From assembly GCF_000208925.1 (NCBI RefSeq), contig NW_001915209.1, positions 1 through 14,699 on the forward strand: a stretch of 14,699 bases of DNA. The letters are read 5' to 3'. The number at the start of each line of letters is the position of its first letter. Within the stretch, counting starts at the first letter, position 1. The position numbers and the translations under genes were made by a program. The notes below the pieces were generated by a model. It was given only the letters and a program-made list of their open reading frames with translations, had not been told where the DNA came from and ran no database searches. This DNA is from Entamoeba histolytica HM-1:IMSS (taxonomy: Eukaryota > Evosea > Mastigamoebida > Endamoebidae). This document shows, in pieces, positions 8,682-14,699 of the stretch.

Positions 8682-10214
8682 ATGTCTAACAAACAAACGG
8701 ATATTAAGACAAAAGATGAAGTAGTCCAGATAGAGAGATGTACAACAGAAACTTATCAGTTAATGAAAAAAATTATACCAAATTATAAAAAATTAGCTGA
8801 TGCATGTGAAGGATATTTTAAGGCACAACTTGTAATGATTAAAGCTACTGACACACTTTATAATTGTCTTGAAGCGATGGCTGATACTTCATTAGAAGAA
8901 GGTGGTCAACAAACTCATCCAGACCTTCAAGTTGGAGTAAAAAATATGTCTAATGTATTAAAGATGTGGAAAGAAAATTTGATGTCTGTATGTGATGAAT
9001 TTAGAAGTACTTGTTCTTGTATTAGAGGAGATGTTACTACTTTCCCAAAAGAAATTGAAGCTAAAGAAAAAGAATATAAAAGTCAAAAGAAAAAAGAAGT
9101 AGATGAAGTGTCTAAAGTTGAAAAGAAATTAAGCTCTGTTAGTAAAAATACAAAGCTTCAAGCAAAAGACCCAAAAGCCTTGGCTGATGCTATTACTGCT
9201 GTTACTAAAAAAGAAAGTGAATATCAACATTTCCTTATGAATGGATTAAAAGACTCACTTTCAATGTTTAGAGGAACTTATGGTCAATTATTTGAATGTT
9301 TTAGAAAGTTGTTTATTTGTAAAACTGATACTGATAATAAGTCTCAATTAATTATTTCAGCTAATATGGAGGATATGCAAAAATTAATTAAAACATCTAA
9401 AGGACTTCCACAAAAATATAGAAGTTTAGTTACTATGAAGAAACAATCAATGATTAATACAACTTGGTTGTCACCTGAATTGAAAGAAATTTTGAAAGCC
9501 GCTGGTGTGAAACCAAAACATCTTGCTGACCCTACTATTGTTGAAACTTTGATTCAAACCGTTAAACAAGCTGTCCAACAAGGAACTGTTCCAAAAGACT
9601 TACTTGACCAATTAGAGGCATCAAGAGCAAATAAAGAAGATAAATTAAGTAAAGTTATTGAAGTAGAAGATATCGTTGTACCAGACCGTAGACCACCACC
9701 TACTCCTATTGCTCGTTCTAGTCCACGCACAGCTGCTCCAACAACTCCAGCTGTTGCTACTGCTCCAGTACCAGCTGCTCCAGCTGATATTCCACCACCA
9801 CCACCACCAACTGCTCCAATGATGGATAATATCCCACCACCACCCCCAGTAGCTCCTGCTATTGGTAATCCACCACCACCTCCTCCAATTGCACCTCCCA
9901 AACAAGCTGGAAACCCACCACCACCTCCTCCTATAAGATCAACCAATTCAGCTGGTAACCCACCACCACCTCCTCCAGCAAGACAAACTGCTGCACCTGC
10001 ACCAGCTAATGGAAATTTGTTAGCTGATATTAGAAGTGGTATTACTCTTAGGTCAGCTGCTGATAGAAAATTAGACACTGCCGCACCTGTTGTCAGTGAT
10101 GCAGGAAAACAAGATTTGACCTCTATGCTCAGAAAAGCTATGGAAGTAAGAAGGAATGATATTGCTGATGATGAGGACGATGATGATGATGACGATGATG
10201 AATGGAGTGATTAA
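8682..10214 (+). CDS. IMD (I-BAR) and VCA-containing Arp2/3 activator, WAML type
   Basis: The protein has 510 residues. Residues 1 to about 225 are a long charged helical region of IMD/I-BAR type (MIM/IRSp53 family), expected to bind and bend membrane. Residues 263-300 (LSPELKEILKAAGV, then LADPTIVETLI) resemble the autoinhibitory part of the WASP GTPase-binding domain, but no CRIB motif is visible before it. Residues 336-440 are proline-rich, with five runs of five or six prolines, which would bind profilin-actin or SH3 domains. Residues 444-462 (LLADIRSGITLRSA) are a clear WH2 actin-binding motif. Residues 475-495 (LTSMLRKAMEVRRNDI) match the central helix. Residues 496-510 are an acidic tail ending DEWSD, with the Trp needed for Arp2/3 binding. 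The order fits the proposed WAML class (WASP and MIM-like). It would promote branched actin at curved plasma membrane. The GC-rich proline codons are all CCA/CCT/CCC without frameshift. No WH1 domain is present. Confidence 0.88.
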   Translation: MSNKQTDIKTKDEVVQIERCTTETYQLMKKIIPNYKKLADACEGYFKAQLVMIKATDTLYNCLEAMADTSLEEGGQQTHPDLQVGVKNMSNVLKMWKENLMSVCDEFRSTCSCIRGDVTTFPKEIEAKEKEYKSQKKKEVDEVSKVEKKLSSVSKNTKLQAKDPKALADAITAVTKKESEYQHFLMNGLKDSLSMFRGTYGQLFECFRKLFICKTDTDNKSQLIISANMEDMQKLIKTSKGLPQKYRSLVTMKKQSMINTTWLSPELKEILKAAGVKPKHLADPTIVETLIQTVKQAVQQGTVPKDLLDQLEASRANKEDKLSKVIEVEDIVVPDRRPPPTPIARSSPRTAAPTTPAVATAPVPAAPADIPPPPPPTAPMMDNIPPPPPVAPAIGNPPPPPPIAPPKQAGNPPPPPPIRSTNSAGNPPPPPPARQTAAPAPANGNLLADIRSGITLRSAADRKLDTAAPVVSDAGKQDLTSMLRKAMEVRRNDIADDEDDDDDDDDEWSD

Positions 10215-10286
10215 ATATTATTCTTTTTTTCTAAGTTTATTTTTTAATTAAAAATGAAACTTGGTTTTAATACAAAGACCAACATT
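10215..10286. terminator. Convergent 3' ends of IMD-VCA and U2AF genes
   Basis: Only 72 bp separate the two stop codons of convergent genes. The spacer is AT-rich, with TAAATATTA right after the plus-strand stop and T-rich tracts on both strands. These suit the AT-rich 3'-end signals of Entamoeba. The two mRNAs probably overlap at their 3' ends, giving potential antisense pairing. Confidence 0.45.
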
Positions 10287-11126
10287 TTAATTATCATAAT
10301 ATCTTCTTCTTGAAGAAGAATGTTCATGACTTGTTGGGTGTCTTCTGTAATGTCTATCTCTTGAAGCACTTCTTGACCTAGAGGAATAGTAACGGTTATA
10401 AGAGTCTCTTCGATAGTGCCTTTCTTTAGAGTCACTCCTTGAACGAGATCTACTATACCTTTCTCTACACCTTCTATGGTCATCAGTATTATTGATTAAT
10501 TCTGGTGATTGTTCTTTTTCTTCCCTTATTGCTCTTTCTCTTCTTCTTCTAAATTTTTGTTTTCTAAACAAATCATATTTCAAATTACGATCTGGTTCAA
10601 TCACATGAATAAAGTTACACATCCCTCCTCTTGTACATGTTCCTATTTGTTGTTGTCTACATATAGCCTCTTTAAACTCAGTTACTCTACAAAAATTAGG
10701 AGTAAGTATTTTTTTTGCATAATACCTTCCTGTTAAAGCCTTCTTAGCTGCTGCTGCATGTTCTTCAGTATCATACTTTACATAAACATTTCCCATCATA
10801 TGGTCATTGTCATTTCCGCAAACAATAAAGTCAAGTATTTCTCCATAATTCTCTAACTCTCTAAAAACATCTTCATAAAATTCATTAAATTCTCTCATAA
10901 TTTTTTTTTCATCTCGTTCAAGTGCTTCTCCATCGTCAATTCTTTTTTTTGGGTTTTGATACATTCGTGTAAAAAGTAAAGTTTGGGATGACTCTGGTTT
11001 GATGTGTGTTTTGTTACACGCATCTCCATGTCTACAAGCTCCAATTTTATAGAAAAATTCACAAACCGGTTTTTCTTTTGTTCCATTTATTATTGTTGTT
11101 TCTTCTTTTTTTGTTGTTTCTGTCAT
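10287..11126 (-). CDS. U2AF small subunit (U2AF35-like splicing factor)
   Basis: The protein has 279 residues, against about 240 in humans. It recognises the 3' splice-site AG with the large U2AF subunit. Domains in order are: CCCH zinc finger 1 (C22-X8-C31-X5-C37-X3-H41, with KIGACRHGDAC nearly identical to the human protein); a U2AF-homology RRM-like domain, about 46-148, with EFYEDVF and GNVYVKY; CCCH zinc finger 2 (C156-X7-C164-X5-C170-X3-H174, CTRGGMCNFIH); a basic helix (RKQKFRRRRERAIREEK); and an RS-rich tail from about 220 with SRSRSRS. The RXF motif that grips the large-subunit ligand is R134-Tyr-Tyr here, in place of R-Trp-Phe. No intron interrupts the gene. It converges with the IMD-VCA gene, and a LINE remnant lies immediately upstream. 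The start at 11126 is the first in-frame ATG, 20 bp after a GAAC box. Confidence 0.96.
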   Translation of the reverse strand: MTETTKKEETTIINGTKEKPVCEFFYKIGACRHGDACNKTHIKPESSQTLLFTRMYQNPKKRIDDGEALERDEKKIMREFNEFYEDVFRELENYGEILDFIVCGNDNDHMMGNVYVKYDTEEHAAAAKKALTGRYYAKKILTPNFCRVTEFKEAICRQQQIGTCTRGGMCNFIHVIEPDRNLKYDLFRKQKFRRRRERAIREEKEQSPELINNTDDHRRCRERYSRSRSRSDSKERHYRRDSYNRYYSSRSRSASRDRHYRRHPTSHEHSSSRRRYYDN

Positions 11127-11130
11127 TTTA

Positions 11131-11157
11131 TTTAAAACTTATTAGTTCGTTTTTATA
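11131..11157 (-). promoter_or_regulatory. Core promoter of the U2AF gene
   Basis: On the minus strand TATAAAAAC (11157-11149) overlaps CGAACT, with GAAC at 11148-11145, about 20 bp before the ATG. Both are recognisable Entamoeba core-promoter types (TATA-like and GAAC). Only about 45 bp separate the ATG from the LINE tail, so all upstream control sequence beyond this core has been displaced by the LINE. Confidence 0.5.
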
Positions 11158-11170
11158 AAAAAATAAAAAA
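11156..11170 (+). repeat. Candidate target-site duplication of the LINE, first copy
   Basis: TAAAAAAATAAAAAA at 11156-11170 recurs perfectly at 12415-12429, at the other boundary of the LINE fragment. This is what an insertion leaves. The sequence is A-rich and simple, so the match is only suggestive. Confidence 0.4.
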
Positions 11171-12414
11171 GGGAATTAAATAAGTATTAATAGAACTAGC
11201 TTCTATTCTTCCTGGCTCAGGGGAGACTAATCCCGTCAATGAGTCTTCTTCTTGTAGAGCTCTACGGAGTATGTTTGGTTGTGATCTCCGCAGTATTCCA
11301 TGACATCAATCATGTTTTTAATTACATGGTTTTTAATTTCTTTAATGACGTCAATCTCAATCTTTAATTCTTTAATTAATTTATTACTTTCTTTATTCAT
11401 TAATCCATTGATTGAGATTATTACTGGAATTATTTTGACATCTTTTAACTTTTCTATTTTCATTAGCATATTCTTTATTTCTTTATACTTATTTCTTTTC
11501 TTCCAATAGTCTCCATTAATATTGTGATCAGCCACAATAGTCATATCAAATAATAGACTAGTTTGATTCTTTTTATCTAATACGTATATGTCTGGTATTT
11601 TGTGATATTGTCATTCACTTTTAGGCAATATTTGTTTGTTCCATATCATTGTGATGTCTTTATATTTGAACACTATTTCATATGGGGTTTTTTATATTGA
11701 TTATTTAATGTATATTTTCTTATTAATCAATATGATAATGCATATATTGTCATGTTTCCTCATTTTGGATTTATTATGATAAATACAAGATATTAGAATG
11801 TGTTCTACTGTAGCTATCTTGTCTTTACAAAGTGGGTAGTATTTCAATCTTTCATTTTTCATTATTTTTGCTTTTCTATACCCAAAATATTGCTCCATCT
11901 TGCATTTTAGTTAATTGAAGGAATGCATTTTTCTTAATATTGATGGACTTCCATGCTTTCACTGTAGTATATTTATCTACTCATTTTGACTCAAACCATC
12001 TTCTGAAGTGTCTACTTGTTTGATGACACTTTCATTTTTTGATGTATTTATCATCAATTTCGTTGTAGATTATTCAAATTACTTCACTATTTTGTGTCAT
12101 TATTCTCAAATCATCAATATATAATGTGTGATTTGTTTTTGGGAATTTCTCTTCGATGATTTGAGAAATTATATTCATCTGAATGATGAAGAGTAGATTT
12201 GATATGAATTACCTTGTAAAATTCCTCTATTTAATTTAATACCGCCTAGATATTCATTAAATTTATAACCGATGAATATGTTCCATCTAATCATCATACT
12301 TTCAATAATGTCAATGATGACACCCTCTACATTAAAATATTTTAATGATTCAATTACCCATTGGTGGTTTACTGTGTCATATGCTTTCTTGATGTCATAA
12401 TATGACTTTGCTCC
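11171..12414 (-). mobile_element. 5'-truncated Entamoeba LINE, 3' half
   Basis: This is the 3' part of a non-LTR retrotransposon on the minus strand, about 1.24 kb. It begins inside the reverse transcriptase, just before motif A, and ends with a tail of about 65 bp shared with the SINE at 2810-3350 (GGGATTAGTCTCCCCTGAGC, AGGAAGAATAGA, ATTAATACTTA). Entamoeba LINEs are about 4.8 kb, so about three quarters is missing, consistent with 5' truncation during target-primed reverse transcription. A candidate 15-bp duplication flanks it. It sits in the T-rich stretch upstream of the U2AF gene, in the same orientation; these LINEs and SINEs are known to favour T-rich sites near genes. Confidence 0.88.
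11236..12414 (-). pseudogene. LINE ORF2 remnant: reverse transcriptase and restriction-like endonuclease
   Basis: The reading starts with RT motif A (YYDIKKAYDTVNH, 12402-12364) and RGILQGNS (motif B, near 12215). A one-base loss near 12205 changes the frame. It continues with LLFIIQMN and the RT catalytic box YIDD (12121-12110). A second frameshift lies near 11888. Then comes the endonuclease: YPLC, X8, H, X4, C (11838-11785), in which the first zinc-binding Cys is Tyr, and PD-X14-D (from 11595 to 11545), the catalytic motif of restriction-like nucleases. The frame ends at TGA 11236-11238. In-frame stops are TGA at 12074, 12032, 11981 and 11611, plus two TAA near 11695. The four TGA probably replace Trp codons. 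No active protein is possible. Confidence 0.88.
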
Positions 12415-12429
12415 TAAAAAAATAAAAAA
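12415..12429 (+). repeat. Candidate target-site duplication of the LINE, second copy
   Basis: This matches 11156-11170 over 15 bases and is followed by more A-rich sequence (AAAATAAAAAAG). It marks the truncated 5' edge of the LINE. Confidence 0.4.
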
Positions 12430-13104
12430 ATAAAAATAAAAAAGTATGATAAATACACAATCTGTAAATATTTATGTTTATCTTTTATAATCAATTATAT
12501 TCATTTGGTATGAATTATTTATGAAATAAATGATTTGATTATTTATATTTGATTATTTATATTATTTATATTCTTTTATTATTCTTTTATTATTCTTTTA
12601 TTATTCTTTTATTTATCTATTTTATTATTATGTTATTTATCTATCTTATTTTTATATATTTTTATATTTATTTCTCTGTTTATATTATTTATATCATCTT
12701 ATTATTATCTATATATTATTATATTATTCTTATTTTATGTTTTTATGTTTATATTATTTAGATTTTCTTCTTCTTCTTCTTTTCTATTTAGATGTATTTG
12801 TTTATTTGTTTATTCATCTTTATCATTTTTATATTATTATCATTTATATATACTTTCGTTTTATATTTATTTTGATTTGATTTATATTGTTTTTATCTTT
12901 TATACTTTTCTCTATTATTATATCATTGGTTATCATTTCTCCTTTTATTTATCATTTATTCTTATTATTCTTTTGTTTTTATATTCTATATCATATATTC
13001 TATATCATTTTCATTTATATTTTATCATTTATTATATGTTATAATAATAACATAACACATATGATTGAATATATAATAAACATCATGTTGAAATTATACA
13101 TATA
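12430..13104. other. Pyrimidine-rich low-complexity stretch
   Basis: No gene is supported. The plus strand is almost only T and A with scattered C, giving long hydrophobic-looking open frames that are artefacts of composition. A tandem run lies at 12570-12613 and is listed separately. Like the pyrimidine tracts at 187-360 and 14070-14250, it may be a further decayed copy of the same minus-strand charged coding tail, but I cannot align it reliably. Confidence 0.5.
12570..12613 (+). repeat. Four tandem copies of an 11-bp unit
   Basis: ATTCTTTTATT is repeated four times without interruption (12570-12580, 12581-12591, 12592-12602, 12603-12613). It is a short minisatellite, likely variable between strains. 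Confidence 0.9.
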
Positions 13105-13375
13105 AATAATAAACATAAAAAGTAAAATATTTTTCATCAATAAAACAATATTAATTATTTTACATCATTAAATTAGACACTTTTTATTGAATATTTCTAA
13201 TTTTACAATAAAAATATACTTTTTATTTCACTATTCTTTTCTTTATTATCCATTTTCTTTTATTACTTTTTATATTATTTCTTCTTCTACTTTATTTTTA
13301 TTCTTTTATATATTTATATTCTTTTTATATTATTTGGTTTTCGTTGTTGTTTATACTTGTTTCTTCTATTGTTTA
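13105..13375 (-). repeat. End repeat copy C, older and diverged
   Basis: This contains CATCAATAAAA, then ACATCATTAAA, then TTTTTATTGA and a pyrimidine tract, in the same order and orientation as 1-367 and 13921-14264. On the minus strand the segment YKRIKIK, then a stop, then a Lys/Glu-rich piece, matches the YKRIKRK-stop segment of the other copies. Like copy A, it keeps both CATCA blocks that copy B has collapsed into one. It is more diverged and so probably older. Confidence 0.5.
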
Positions 13376-13920
13376 TCAATTTTATATTCATTTATTCTTT
13401 CTTTTTATTTCTTTTTTATTAATTCTTGAGTATTGTATATTTCTTTATTATTTCATTTGTGTATTATCAAAATATATGTTTTATTGAATTCGTGTTGAAC
13501 AAAATATTGAATAATTCAATATTTTCAATGTTAAATATTCATTATTTATTATTAAATGTTGTGTATATTTATTATATTAAATTAATATAATGAATAAATA
13601 TCAATATTATTGTTTATTTGATTTTAAAAAATAATAAATGAATATGAAATAATAAATGAAATAAAATAATGAAATGATAATGAAATAAAATAATATAATA
13701 TTGAACAAATCAAATAAAGAATATATTGAATATATCATTATTGTTACATTATTATTTATTATTTCAATTATTAAATATTAATAAATTATTATTCATGAAT
13801 ATTTAATTGATTGATATTTTACAATTTCATTTTCATTTTATTTAATAAATGAAATATAAATAATAAATGAATGAATAATAATTTAATATATGAAATAATA
13901 AAAAGAAATGAAAGATAAAT
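13376..13920. other. AT-rich spacer with a perfect stem-loop
   Basis: No gene is seen. An 11-bp perfect inverted repeat, AAAATATTGAA (13501-13511) and TTCAATATTTT (13515-13525), with a three-base loop, is the best defined structure. The stretch 13620-13920 is rich in AATAAATGAAATAATA-like quasi-repeats. It may be the distal 3' part of the repeated element whose tail is at 13921-14264; the matching part of copy A would lie outside the window. Confidence 0.45.
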
Positions 13921-14264
13921 AATAAAGAAATATGATGTATTTAATATATAATATAATTTATTATCAAATATAATAATATCAAATGATGATTTATTTTTAT
14001 TTCAAAATATTTTGCATCATTAAATTTTGAGCTTTTTTTATTGCACTTTTTTATTTGTTTCAATAAAATTTGCATCCTTTATTTTTTTCTTTCTTTTCTT
14101 CTTTTATCATCTCTTTTGTTTTATTACACTTTATCTTCTTTCTTTTTATATTCTCTCCTTTCTACTTTTATTCTTTCTTCATCTTCTTCTACTTTTTACT
14201 TTCTTTTTATTCTTTTATATCATTCATTCTCTTCTTTTTCAATTATTTGCTTTTTTTCGTTGCC
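13921..14264 (-). repeat. End repeat copy B
   Basis: This is a nearly identical direct repeat of 1-367. The first hundred bases differ at a single site before a 30-bp deletion between two AAATATTTTGCATCA blocks. Unlike copy A, it continues on its right into coding-like minus-strand sequence (14220-14699), showing that the repeat is the 3' end of a larger minus-strand unit. Confidence 0.85.
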
Positions 14265-14699
14265 ATTTCTTTTTATGTTTAATGACATCCATGTTGCTAC
14301 TGTTGATTTCTTATCAATGAAAGTGCCATTTGCACATCTTATATATTCTCCACATTTTTTTCTTTCCATTCACTTAAATATCTATCATTTAATTCATTGG
14401 ATACCCATTCAAATACATTCTTTACATCATGTTTTCTTTTATTTATTTCTATTATCTCCATTAATTCATTAAAATTAATATTCTTACCAAATGCTTTCTT
14501 CATTCTTTTAATTATTCCATTTGGATTTTCTTTTATTGCTTCTATCATTTCTCCTATTCCTGTGTTTGATTTCCACTTATATTTTAAATATATTCTTAGT
14601 AATTCTTTACCACAATCATCTCTTGCTAACATTAATCCTAATTCATTTATTTTAACATATAATCTACTTTTGGGTATATTTCGACTATATAATTGGAGT
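14220..14699 (-). pseudogene. Broken gene of a repeated family, partial, function unknown
   Basis: A minus-strand frame enters from beyond the window edge (LYSRNIPKSRLYVKINELG upstream of the first ATG at 14632) and ends at TAA 14339-14341 after the segment SEWKEKNVENI. A one-base shift in the run of seven As near 14357 restores a second open frame that starts KKCGEYIRCANG and runs through STVATWMSLNIKRNG to a TGA at 14220-14222. Beyond that comes the Lys/Glu-rich tail that forms the end repeat. The gene is therefore a frameshifted, eroded copy whose protein had a mixed globular part, a Cys-containing segment and a charged C-terminal tail. I do not recognise the family. It could belong to one of the large repeat elements described in Entamoeba genomes (for example ERE-type). 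Assembly or sequencing error in the A-run is an alternative cause of the shift. Confidence 0.55.

Noticed and set aside
9554..10078. 174-residue Gly-rich minus-strand frame
   Set aside because: It is the complement of the proline codons of the IMD-VCA gene; CCA/CCT on one strand reads as Gly codons on the other.
6445..10214. EF-hand and IMD-VCA genes considered as an operon
   Set aside because: A 260-bp spacer with its own GAAC and TATA-like elements separates them, and polycistronic transcription is not expected in this lineage.
12570..12613. Tandem repeats considered as a CRISPR-like array
   Set aside because: The units are head to tail with no spacers and of very low complexity, in a eukaryotic genome; it is a minisatellite.
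12549..13429. Several overlapping plus-strand hydrophobic frames suggesting transmembrane genes
   Set aside because: The sequence is nearly pure T and A with tandem units; any frame lacking stops gives Phe/Ile/Tyr/Leu. No start context, domain or conservation supports them.
1..14264. Direct end repeats considered as LTRs of a 14-kb retroelement or virus
   Set aside because: The genes between are ordinary host genes on both strands, and no gag, integrase or primer-binding site is seen. The right copy is the 3' end of its own coding unit.

Overview
The window looks like a stretch of an Entamoeba genome, from the E. histolytica / dispar / nuttalli group. It is very AT-rich. The genes are short, closely spaced and apparently intronless, with very short leaders. 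One copy of the non-LTR SINE of this lineage is recognisable: a 5' block with a characteristic start, 26-27 bp internal repeats, and a 3' tail shared with the LINE. A 5'-truncated LINE carrying reverse transcriptase and restriction-like endonuclease motifs is also present. The species is inferred from recalled family features, not from a database search.

Layout. 1-367 is one copy of a long repeat that recurs at 13921-14264. 368-2809 is gene-free AT-rich DNA. 2810-3350 is a nearly intact SINE with a candidate 18-bp target-site duplication. 3382-5215 is AT-rich DNA with one possible decayed gene on the minus strand. 5284-5595 encodes a 103-residue protein that resembles a ribbon-helix-helix DNA binder. 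5728-6305 appears to hold an old, diverged SINE on the minus strand. Then comes the gene island: a 658-residue EF-hand protein (6445-8421, +), a 510-residue I-BAR/IMD plus polyproline plus WH2-central-acidic Arp2/3 activator (8682-10214, +), and a U2AF small subunit (10287-11126, -) that converges on it with a 72-bp gap. A decayed LINE 3' half (11171-12414, -) lies immediately upstream of the U2AF start codon. From 12430 to the end there are pyrimidine-rich low-complexity DNA and at least two decayed copies of the end repeat. The last copy is joined to a broken minus-strand gene that runs off the window.

Function. The actin nucleation factor and the EF-hand protein are neighbours on the same strand. 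They could both act in cortical or calcium-linked motility, but nothing in the sequence shows a joint pathway. The U2AF small subunit is a housekeeping splicing factor.

The observations I find most worth checking are: (1) a WASP-like autoinhibitory segment without a visible CRIB motif inside the IMD-VCA protein; (2) a ribbon-helix-helix-like protein in a eukaryote; (3) a LINE inserted about 30-45 bp upstream of the U2AF start codon; (4) a LINE whose recognisable decay is dominated by TGG-to-TGA and Cys-to-Tyr changes; and (5) pyrimidine tracts at both ends that turn out to be the antisense of a decayed Lys/Glu-rich coding tail.
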